From: Cytophagales bacterium
GTDB lineage: Bacteria; Bacteroidota; Bacteroidia; Cytophagales; Spirosomataceae
Assembly (NCBI GenBank): GCA_013298865.1
Contig: JAAFJL010000001.1
Coordinates: 39,739 to 103,738, forward strand
Direction of reading: 5' to 3'
DNA length: 64,000 bases
The stretch's first letter is position 1. The number at the start of each line of letters is the position of its first letter. Shown here one piece after another: positions 39,707 through 46,654 of this stretch. A program made the position numbers and the translations under genes. The notes beneath the pieces are model-generated. The model saw nothing but the letters and a program-made list of their open reading frames with translations, was not told where the DNA came from and searched no databases.

Positions 39707-41794
39707 ATGATTTCGATAACAAAACCCTCTTTCGCTGAGACTGTTCAGCAAGCCCAAGACACTTATCAAAGCTACATTCAAGGCTTACCGATTGTTGAAG
39801 ATTTTAAATCTTTACTGACTGATGAAAGATTCTTCAAAGAGAACCCCTCGATGTATTTAATATACCCGATACTTTTTGAAGAGCAATTTTCGATGTATGC
39901 TGAGGAAAAATTAGAACAACTATGTACGGCGGGTTATCTGTATTATAGGTCAGTGATTGAAAATGATAAAATTCTTGACGATGCCGAGCTTTTAGCTGAT
40001 AATCAGATGTTTACCATTATCAGTAGTGTTGCACAGGAGGAAAGTATAAAAATCCTCAGCCATTTGTTTGGCTTAGATTCAACTTTCTGGAAATACTGGA
40101 ATCTACGGAAAGGCGAATATATGAAAGCGATGCAATTCGAGAAAAAATATGCTACTTCAGTTTTTCGTGGGATGAAAAAATCTGATAATGTACAGCTATC
40201 TGAATCTGATGAAGTAAGTATTGAAGAATACGAAAAATTAGCAGATTACAAATCTGCATTTGGTAAAGTTGCCATCGACGCAACGTATCTTCTATCTGGG
40301 CAAAATGATAAGGAAACTTATCAAAAACTAATAAAATCTCATGCTTTATTTTCGGTTGGCTTTCAACTTTTAGATGACATTCAAGATTTGGAAGAAGACA
40401 TAAAAAATGCTCAAGTAAACTATGCTGTTCAAAACCTTAAAAAATATTGCATTAGTAATGATATTGTCTTTAACCTCAAAGAACCTGAACACCTTAATAA
40501 ACTTTTATACGTAAGTGGAGTAGCCTCTAACCTTTTTGAATTAGCGATTAACTATTTTGACCAAGCATCAGACTGGATTAATCATCTCAATCTTTCTCTA
40601 TGGAAAGAAGTAATTGAAGAGAAAAAAGCAGAAGCTGCCAAGAATTTAAAAGAAGTAAATATCTATAATAAACTCGTTGATTTACGAGTAGAATTTAGGT
40701 ATTCAAAACCTCAACAATCTGATTTTCAGATAGATTACCCTAAAAATCAAACGCCTTGGCATAATGTTGCTAATGCTGCCCTCGAAGATATTGTTTACGA
40801 ATGGCAGAAAGATTTTGGCGAGGTAAAACATATCATGTACCTCAGTGAAGATGAGGGTTTTAAGAATGAACAAGACTACCATATCGGAGATATTTTTCAA
40901 CGAGCATTAATTGCAGAATCTTTGGCAGAGGTGAATAGTTTTTTCAATAATCAGCTAAATCCTATTCTGGAAAAAGAAGTTGACTATTTATTGAGCAAAA
41001 GAATCACCCACGGTGTAGGTGGTTGGAATTACTTTCCTACGGTAGCAGAAATTGCTCCTGATGCAGATGATTTGGGTCAAATTCTTCAAGTTTTTGTTAA
41101 ATCCAATCAAATAGAAAAATACAAACAACATTTTGATACTCCAATTGCAGTTCTGTTGTCGGACAATTATTTACCCAATGGAGGCTTTGAAACTTGGATT
41201 GTTCCCAAAGAAGACCAATCTCTTTTGCAGCAAATTCAAAATATGTTTAATGAAACCAAATGGGGAAAAGGTCCAGATACAGAGGTGGTAGCCAATATGC
41301 TGTACGGTTTATTTTTATATGACAATACCAAATATCAAAAGCAAATTGTAGATGGTTGTGAGTATCTAATCAATCAACAAGAAGCCGAAGGTTTTTGGAA
41401 TAGTAGGTGGTACTATGGACCATTTTATGGGACTTATACAGTCGTCAAGATTCTGAGTCTTGCTGGTAAAGGAGAAGAAAATATTCAGAAAGGCATTGAT
41501 TTTCTATTAAATTCTCAGAAACCAAACGGTGGTTGGGGTTTTGTTGGAAAAACTCAGGATGCCCTTTCTACTGCCATAGCAATGCTGACGCTCTGTTTTG
41601 AAAAAGATACAGTAAAAGTCAAAAATGCCTTAGAAAACGGTTTAAGTTTCTTACAAAATTCTCAAAAAGAAGACGGAACATGGGCTGCTGCAAAATTCAT
41701 TGCCCCAAAAATGAATGAACCTTATAGCAGTTCAACACTTGTGTCGAGTTTTATTTTGAAGGCTGTTGTGAATGCTTATCGGAAGTGTTATTAA
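39707..41794 (+). CDS. Polyprenyl-synthetase / class II terpene-cyclase fusion
   Basis: 695 residues. The N-terminal half (~40-320) is an isoprenyl-diphosphate-synthase fold: DKILDDAELLAD (87-98) aligns with the first Asp-rich motif (DDxxD...AEL), but its second Asp is Lys88; K182 in LADYKSAFGK matches the KT/KS motif; FQLLDDIQDLEED (219-231) is an intact second DDxxD. The C-terminal half (~350-695) is an alpha/alpha-toroid of the squalene-hopene-cyclase type: a DxDD motif, DADD at 452-455 (the class II protonating acid), and three QW motifs QxxxGxW at 558-564, 604-610 and 653-659. It could build a prenyl chain and then cyclise it, or transfer and cyclise it on the peptide. The altered first Asp motif may mean that chain elongation has given way to prenyl transfer, as in ComQ-type enzymes. 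This is the central enzyme of the cluster. Confidence 0.85.
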   Translation: MISITKPSFAETVQQAQDTYQSYIQGLPIVEDFKSLLTDERFFKENPSMYLIYPILFEEQFSMYAEEKLEQLCTAGYLYYRSVIENDKILDDAELLADNQMFTIISSVAQEESIKILSHLFGLDSTFWKYWNLRKGEYMKAMQFEKKYATSVFRGMKKSDNVQLSESDEVSIEEYEKLADYKSAFGKVAIDATYLLSGQNDKETYQKLIKSHALFSVGFQLLDDIQDLEEDIKNAQVNYAVQNLKKYCISNDIVFNLKEPEHLNKLLYVSGVASNLFELAINYFDQASDWINHLNLSLWKEVIEEKKAEAAKNLKEVNIYNKLVDLRVEFRYSKPQQSDFQIDYPKNQTPWHNVANAALEDIVYEWQKDFGEVKHIMYLSEDEGFKNEQDYHIGDIFQRALIAESLAEVNSFFNNQLNPILEKEVDYLLSKRITHGVGGWNYFPTVAEIAPDADDLGQILQVFVKSNQIEKYKQHFDTPIAVLLSDNYLPNGGFETWIVPKEDQSLLQQIQNMFNETKWGKGPDTEVVANMLYGLFLYDNTKYQKQIVDGCEYLINQQEAEGFWNSRWYYGPFYGTYTVVKILSLAGKGEENIQKGIDFLLNSQKPNGGWGFVGKTQDALSTAIAMLTLCFEKDTVKVKNALENGLSFLQNSQKEDGTWAAAKFIAPKMNEPYSSSTLVSSFILKAVVNAYRKCY

Positions 41795-41893
41795 GTTGAT
41801 AAGTTTCAGTTTAATAAGTTGTTAAAATTATAAGTATTTGATAATAAGACACTTATAAAAAATTTCAATTCAAACAGATTTTCAAAATAAGCA

Positions 41894-43120
41894 ATGGAAA
41901 TTAATTTTTTATCGACATATCCAAAATTGGCTTCTGGGGTAGAATTCCATGTTTTTGATGAAAACACGTTTCTGGTTCAGCAAATTCAATACAAAAACCA
42001 ATTAAGAGTCGGGAAACTCATACACTTTATTTTGAATTTAGCAGATGGCAAGAAAAACATCGAAGAGATTACAACGATTACTCAGAAAGCTCTTGCCATA
42101 GAGATAAAACCCCAAGAAATCTATGATGCCATCTATCAAGATAAAATGCAAACATTAGGGTTTATTGAGAGTGATTTAGAGATTATAGAAAAGTCAAGTA
42201 GTGATTATCTAAAGTTAAAAGTAACGTTATTAAAAGAAGAATGGCTACATCAGTTTAGTTGGATTTTTACGCCACTTTTTAGCCCTGTACTTTTCTATTC
42301 GCTCTATATTTCACTGTTTATTTTCTTGGGTTTATGTTTTTATATGAACCGTGAATTTATCAGTATTCTTGATACAATTACCCCCAATAATTTACTTATT
42401 ATTTACAGTTTTCTACTTTTCAATACTTTTCTTCATGAAATGGGGCATATATCTGCTTGCAGGAGGTTCGGGGCGAAACATGGTAGTATTGGCTTTGGGT
42501 TTTACTTATTCACGCCAGTTTTTTTTGCTGATGTGAGTGATGCTTGGAAACTTCGCTCATCAGAAAGGGTAATTTTAGATTTGGCAGGTGTTTACATGGA
42601 ATTACTTTCAGGGGCTGTTGTGATGTTCTTATATTTTATCACAAAAACTCATTTTTTGCTTAATCTGGAGGTATTCATTCTATCGCATACATTGGTCAAT
42701 TTTAATCCATTTATGCGATTCGACGGCTACTGGGCAATGACAGATTTTCTTAATATTCCCAATTTAAGGAGAGTTGCAGATGGAAAAATGAAAGAAACAG
42801 CGAATTGGGTCGTAGGAAAAAACTCATTCCCTATTCAAACTAAAATAGATGTTTTTTTGCTAATCTATTCAGTCATTAGTTGGTCATTTATTGTTTTTTT
42901 CCTGACCAGTGTAATGATTGGTAGTACCTCCATGATTGTGCTGTATCCATATCATCTTTTGCTTTTCTTTCAACATATTATTCTTTCACTTCCAAATATA
43001 TCGTTTGACTGGATAAAGTTAAATATTGCTGAATTAATGCTTCCGACAGTGTTTTATTATATGCTTTGGAGTCTTTTAAGCAAACGCTTGACTAACTGGA
43101 AAGCACTTTTCAAAATATAA
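41894..43120 (+). CDS. M50 (site-2-type) membrane protease with PqqD/RRE-like N-terminus
   Basis: 408 residues. Residues ~1-95 are soluble and look like a PqqD-type RiPP recognition element: a beta-hairpin (GVEFHVFDENTFLVQQIQ) followed by helices (VGKLIHFILNLADGKKNIEE, IEIKPQEIYDAIYQDKM). Then come at least six membrane helices with FLHEMGHISACRRFGA (zinc motif His181-Glu-x-x-His185) and NPFMRFDGYWAMTD (third ligand Asp278), as in S2P proteases of the YydH group that accompany radical SAM epipeptide enzymes. It probably binds the precursor leader and cuts the modified peptide in or at the inner membrane, releasing it outward. It is 99 bases after the fusion enzyme and 27 bases before the radical SAM gene. 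Confidence 0.83.
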   Translation: MEINFLSTYPKLASGVEFHVFDENTFLVQQIQYKNQLRVGKLIHFILNLADGKKNIEEITTITQKALAIEIKPQEIYDAIYQDKMQTLGFIESDLEIIEKSSSDYLKLKVTLLKEEWLHQFSWIFTPLFSPVLFYSLYISLFIFLGLCFYMNREFISILDTITPNNLLIIYSFLLFNTFLHEMGHISACRRFGAKHGSIGFGFYLFTPVFFADVSDAWKLRSSERVILDLAGVYMELLSGAVVMFLYFITKTHFLLNLEVFILSHTLVNFNPFMRFDGYWAMTDFLNIPNLRRVADGKMKETANWVVGKNSFPIQTKIDVFLLIYSVISWSFIVFFLTSVMIGSTSMIVLYPYHLLLFFQHIILSLPNISFDWIKLNIAELMLPTVFYYMLWSLLSKRLTNWKALFKI

Positions 43121-43147
43121 TTATCTCATTTTTAATATCTGAAAATC

Positions 43148-44584
43148 ATGACGACTTATAAATTTTCGTATTATGTAATCGTGTCCGAACCCGTAAATAT
43201 TGCTGGTAATTGTATTTTGTTTTCGACTCGTACAAGTAAAGAATTATTAGTAACACCTGCGGTGTTGCTTAGTCTTCAAGCTAATTTAATAGAATTGATA
43301 CCAGAGCCTATTTTACAAAAATTGATTGATTATAAGTTTGTTGTACCAGAAAGTGAACTTGAATTAGAGACAATTATTCAGGAAAATAAAGATGCTACCG
43401 AAAAAAGTAGTGTTTTGTATGAAGTAATCCAACCATCTGCCATGTGCCAATTGGGTTGCTACTACTGCGGACAAAAACATACAAAAGATTATGTATCAAA
43501 TGATATTCAAGAAAAAATTATTGAAAGAATCAGATTGAAAGCATCTTTAGGTAAATATAAAACGTTACATATAGGTTGGTTCGGAGCAGAACCTTTGATG
43601 GGTTATAGTCAAATGCGTACGCTTACACCACGCTTGAAAGAAATAGCAACTGAGTTTGGAATGAAGTATTCTGCCAAAGTTGTTACCAATGGTTTGAGCT
43701 TGAAAGATGGAGTTTTTGAAGACCTTACCAAGAATTTATCTGTGAATGAAATTGAAATAACATTGGATGGCACTGCCGAATACCATGACCAACACAGATA
43801 TACCAAAGCAGGAGGGAAATCATTTGATTTAATATTTCAGAATATTTTGAATATTGTTAGAAAACCTGACTTTGAAGCCTATAAATGTAAACTTTCTATC
43901 AGATGTAATGTTGATAAGAAAAACGAAGCGGGTGTTTCTCCACTCATTCAACAAATGGCTGAGTCTGGGCTAAAAGATAAAGTAGCATTCTACATGATTG
44001 GCGTTTACGCATGGGGTAATGATGCCCATAAAGCATCTTTGACTAAAGAAGAGTTTTCTGAGAGAGAACTTGAATGGAGTGCTGAAATGCTTGAATATGG
44101 TTTTAGAGGAATAAAAGGAAAACCTTCAAGAACTAAAGAGGTTTGTTTTACCGTTTCTAAAACCTCTGAGATGTATGATGCTTTTGGAAATATCTATGAT
44201 TGTAGCGAAACCTCATATGTTCCAGCGTATGACAATTCTGATTATAAATTGGGTAATCTGAGCAAAGACCATAAAAATGTAAATTTAAAGCGAAGTATTT
44301 TAAATGAGTGGAATGATACTTTGTTAACAGATCAATTCCCTTGTCATTCTTGTAAAATGCTTCCTGTGTGTGGAGGAGGTTGTCCGAAATCTTGGCATGA
44401 AGATATGAGAGCTTGTCCGACAGCAAAATTTAATATCAAAGACCAAGTTTTACTCAACTATTTGCAAGTAAGAATTCAACAAAATGACTCTTCTAAAATA
44501 CAAGAACTCATTGGTTTATATCCCGGTAAAAAGTGGCTTCAGTCACTCAAAAATAAATTTTCTGATACCCTTATAGAAGTATGA
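43148..44584 (+). CDS. Radical SAM/SPASM peptide-modifying enzyme
   Basis: 478 residues. An ~85-residue N-terminal segment (ILFSTRTSKELLVTPAVLLS) is typical of peptide maturases. The radical SAM core has CQLGCYYCGQ (Cys100, 104, 107 binding the SAM [4Fe-4S] cluster), HIGWFGAEPLMGYSQM and VVTNGLSL. The C-terminal SPASM domain carries two further clusters: KEVCFTVSKTSEMYDAFGNI then YDCSE, and FPCHSCKMLPVCGGGCPKSW followed by RAC (CX2CX5CX3CX10C). Such enzymes make thioether, C-C or C-O crosslinks or epimerise residues in ribosomal peptides. The probable substrate is the 55-residue peptide. It overlaps idi by 4 bases (ATGA), so isoprenoid supply and peptide modification are co-translated. Confidence 0.92.
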   Translation: MTTYKFSYYVIVSEPVNIAGNCILFSTRTSKELLVTPAVLLSLQANLIELIPEPILQKLIDYKFVVPESELELETIIQENKDATEKSSVLYEVIQPSAMCQLGCYYCGQKHTKDYVSNDIQEKIIERIRLKASLGKYKTLHIGWFGAEPLMGYSQMRTLTPRLKEIATEFGMKYSAKVVTNGLSLKDGVFEDLTKNLSVNEIEITLDGTAEYHDQHRYTKAGGKSFDLIFQNILNIVRKPDFEAYKCKLSIRCNVDKKNEAGVSPLIQQMAESGLKDKVAFYMIGVYAWGNDAHKASLTKEEFSERELEWSAEMLEYGFRGIKGKPSRTKEVCFTVSKTSEMYDAFGNIYDCSETSYVPAYDNSDYKLGNLSKDHKNVNLKRSILNEWNDTLLTDQFPCHSCKMLPVCGGGCPKSWHEDMRACPTAKFNIKDQVLLNYLQVRIQQNDSSKIQELIGLYPGKKWLQSLKNKFSDTLIEV

Positions 44585-45084
44585 CTCAAGTAATATTAGT
44601 AGATGAGAAAGACCAAGTGATTGGTTATGAAGAAAAATTGAAAGCTCATCAGAATGGCAAACTTCATCGTGCATTTTCAATCCTTATTTTCAATGAAAAA
44701 GGAGAAATTATGCTACAAAAACGGGCTTCAAGTAAGTATCACTGTGCGGGGTTATGGACTAATACCTGTTGCAGCCATCCTTCTCCAGGGGAGCTGTTAG
44801 AAGAATCCATTCATAATAGACTTTTATTTGAAATGGGATTCGATTGTACACTGCATAAAAAAACCAGTTTTATCTACAAAGCAAGTTTTGATAATGGTCT
44901 TACCGAATATGAATACGACCATGTTTTCACGGGTACATATTCTGGGGTACCTAATTGTAACCCCGATGAAGTAGAAGATTTTAGGTGGATGTCTTTAGAA
45001 GAACTTAAATCTGACATCAATAAGAATCTTAAAAACTATACAGTTTGGTTTATTCACATTTGTCAAAAATTAAGCCTTATATAA
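44581..45084 (+). CDS. idi: Isopentenyl-diphosphate delta-isomerase, type 1 (Nudix fold)
   Basis: 167 residues. It interconverts IPP and DMAPP, the two C5 building blocks. Aligned by eye with E. coli Idi: metal-binding His23, His29 and His66, catalytic Cys64 in TNTCCSHPSPGE (equivalent to Cys67), and Glu109/Glu111 in TEYEYDHVF (equivalent to Glu114/Glu116). The Nudix-like stretch EESIHNRLLFEMGF is present. Length is slightly shorter than the E. coli enzyme (182). Its start overlaps the radical SAM stop, binding it to the cluster rather than to a mevalonate or MEP operon; it presumably raises DMAPP supply for the prenyl-synthetase/cyclase fusion. Confidence 0.93.
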   Translation: MTQVILVDEKDQVIGYEEKLKAHQNGKLHRAFSILIFNEKGEIMLQKRASSKYHCAGLWTNTCCSHPSPGELLEESIHNRLLFEMGFDCTLHKKTSFIYKASFDNGLTEYEYDHVFTGTYSGVPNCNPDEVEDFRWMSLEELKSDINKNLKNYTVWFIHICQKLSLI

Positions 45085-45105
45085 ATTTTCAAAAACTTCA
45101 ATACG

Positions 45106-45113
45106 TATATTTG
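45106..45113 (+). promoter_or_regulatory. -7 box (TATATTTG) for DivIC-like gene
   Basis: TATATTTG matches TAnnTTTG, 38 bases before the next ATG. It indicates that the cell-division gene has its own promoter and that the peptide/isoprenoid unit ends with idi. The -33 region reads only TTTTC. Confidence 0.55.
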
Positions 45114-45151
45114 TAGAGAAAGTTTAAGAGAATTCAAAAATAATCCTAATC

Positions 45152-45472
45152 ATGAAAACAAAAATTAAGGAACTCCTTCTGGGAAAATACCGCTTTTATA
45201 CGCTCACTTTTTCGGGTTTATTAATTTGGATGGCTTTTTTTGATGCTAATGATTTTTATACTCAATGGCGTTTACGTAGAGAACTGAGCCGATTAGAAGG
45301 GCAGAAAGAGTATTACCACAAGAAACTAAAAGATTTAGAAAAAGAAAAAGTTGAGGTGATGGGAAATCCTAAATTGGTGGAGAAATTTGCTCGTGAAAAA
45401 TACCTCATGAAACGAGAAAAAGAAGAAATTTTTGTCTTGGTTGACCCCGAAAACCAACCGATAGAGAAGTAA
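45152..45472 (+). CDS. Septum-formation initiator family protein (FtsB/DivIC)
   Basis: 106 residues: short N-terminus, one membrane helix (~14-30, RFYTLTFSGLLIWMAFFDAN), then a coiled coil (~40-70, RLRRELSRLEGQKEYYHKKL) and the end FAREKYLMKREKEEIFVLVD, matching the conserved [A/E]R.KY.M...GE.[I/V][Y/F].V tail of FtsB/DivIC. It is a bitopic inner-membrane protein of the divisome, working with FtsL- and FtsQ-like partners. In Bacteroidota this gene often lies near enolase, which is not seen here. It is unrelated to the cluster before it and has its own -7 box. Confidence 0.9.
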   Translation: MKTKIKELLLGKYRFYTLTFSGLLIWMAFFDANDFYTQWRLRRELSRLEGQKEYYHKKLKDLEKEKVEVMGNPKLVEKFAREKYLMKREKEEIFVLVDPENQPIEK

Positions 45473-45545
45473 AATTTGAAGATTTGGAAATGGGTTAATT
45501 TGGAAATTCAAATCCCAAATCATTTCAAGTCCAAATCTTCAAATT
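45473..45545. terminator. Hairpin between convergent genes
   Basis: AATTTGAAGATTTGGA is perfectly complementary (16 bases) to TCCAAATCTTCAAATT. It starts directly after the DivIC-like stop and reaches the stop codon of the BNR gene on the other strand. It probably ends transcription both ways, though the T-tracts are short. Confidence 0.65.
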
Positions 45546-46557
45546 AGAGTTTTCCTGTAAACTTAGCAATGTTTCCTTTTGCACCAACTGCCCAAATTTC
45601 ATTTTTAAAAACTGTTACTGCATGAAAAGGGGTTCTGTCAATTTCTTTCCAAGTTTTGCCAAAATCCTTTGAAAAACAGGTGCCTGATGGTCCGACAGCA
45701 ATAAGAATTTTTTTATTGAAAACCGTCACACATTCTTTGAATCCAATCGGTTGCGTTTCTGATACCAATGCCCAAGATTTGCCCCCGTTACTTGTTAGAA
45801 GAACATTTAAGCCTCCTTTTGTGATTTCCTGATAATCCCCTCCGATAGCGATTCCGTGATTTTCGTCCCAAAAATTTAAGCCAAAAAGCCCATTAGTTTT
45901 GCCTGCTGGCATTGGTGTTTTCACGGCTACCCACGTACTACCTTGATTGGTTGTGCGATATACCCTGGCGTATTTTCCTCCACCTGTGCAGAAGAAAGCA
46001 CGGTTTTTACCTACTGTCACCAAACTTGTTCCACTGGCAGCAAAAGCGGCTTCTCCTTCTTGAATCGGAGCTATAAACTCGGGATTAATTTGTTTCCAAG
46101 TGCTACCGCCATCGGTTGTTTTCAACATAAAAAATCTACCGTTAATTGGGTCACTTAGTACTATTCCGTTCTTTTTATCCCAGAAATCGACGGCATCTAA
46201 AAAAACTCCTTTCTGGGTAGTTTGATAGACGATTTTCCAAGAAAGTCCACCGTCTGATGTCTTGTAAATTTTGGCTGAACCCTTTTCTGCCTCACCTGCG
46301 GCAACAATAATTGCAGTTTTATCATCAATTGCGTGAATATCTCTGAAATCCAATTCCACTCCTTTTTCGACAGGTAGAGCTTTCCATTCACCTTTTTCAT
46401 CTGTTTTCAGAAATGTTCCGTTACTGGCAGGTAACCAGATACTTTTTGAAGAAACACTGATTGCACGGAAATTTGCTGTAGTGATTTCAGGCATTTTTTG
46501 CCACTGAGCTATGGCAAATTGCCCTATTAATAAAAAAGGGAAGATAAATGATTTCAT
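45544..46557 (-). CDS. Secreted BNR/Asp-box beta-propeller protein
   Basis: 337 residues: signal peptide (MKSFIFPFLLIGQFAIAQ) and a seven-bladed propeller resembling YCF48/photosystem-II-stability-factor-like and sialidase-type Asp-box proteins. Repeated S/T-x-D-G-G-x-x-W turns are visible: KTSDGGLSWKIVY, KTTDGGSTWKQINPE, RTTNQGSTWVAVKTP, LTSNGGKSWALVSE and KDFGKTWKEIDRTP. The same fold occurs in secreted glycosidases and in structural proteins; no sialidase catalytic Arg triad can be placed, so enzyme activity is not claimed. It is probably periplasmic or surface-exposed. There is no T9SS tail. Confidence 0.85.
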   Translation of the reverse strand: MKSFIFPFLLIGQFAIAQWQKMPEITTANFRAISVSSKSIWLPASNGTFLKTDEKGEWKALPVEKGVELDFRDIHAIDDKTAIIVAAGEAEKGSAKIYKTSDGGLSWKIVYQTTQKGVFLDAVDFWDKKNGIVLSDPINGRFFMLKTTDGGSTWKQINPEFIAPIQEGEAAFAASGTSLVTVGKNRAFFCTGGGKYARVYRTTNQGSTWVAVKTPMPAGKTNGLFGLNFWDENHGIAIGGDYQEITKGGLNVLLTSNGGKSWALVSETQPIGFKECVTVFNKKILIAVGPSGTCFSKDFGKTWKEIDRTPFHAVTVFKNEIWAVGAKGNIAKFTGKL

Positions 46558-46586
46558 AGATTTTACTTATGGCATTTGATATATTT

Positions 46587-46594
46587 CAAAAATA
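46587..46594 (-). promoter_or_regulatory. -7 box for BNR gene
   Basis: CAAAAATA on the plus strand reads TATTTTTG on the minus strand (TAnnTTTG), 30 bases upstream of the ATG at 46557. No -33 match. Confidence 0.45.
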
Positions 46595-46606
46595 CATTTT
46601 ATCAAC

Positions 46607-46637
46607 AAAAAAGCCACCTTTTGGGGGTGGCTTTTTT
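46607..46637 (-). terminator. Rho-independent terminator after T9SS protein gene
   Basis: AAAAAAGCCACC, a short TTTTGGG loop, GGTGGCTTTTTT: a strong GC-centred stem with A and T tracts on both sides, 18 bases beyond the stop of the minus-strand gene at 46655. Confidence 0.9.
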
Positions 46638-46654
46638 GTGATTCGATTAAAATT

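Noticed and set aside
36267..45084. Calling the locus a true ComQXPA orthologue
   Set aside because: The peptide, kinase topology and enzyme architecture differ (class II cyclase half, radical SAM, M50 protease). Only the set of roles is similar, so this is presented as an analogy.
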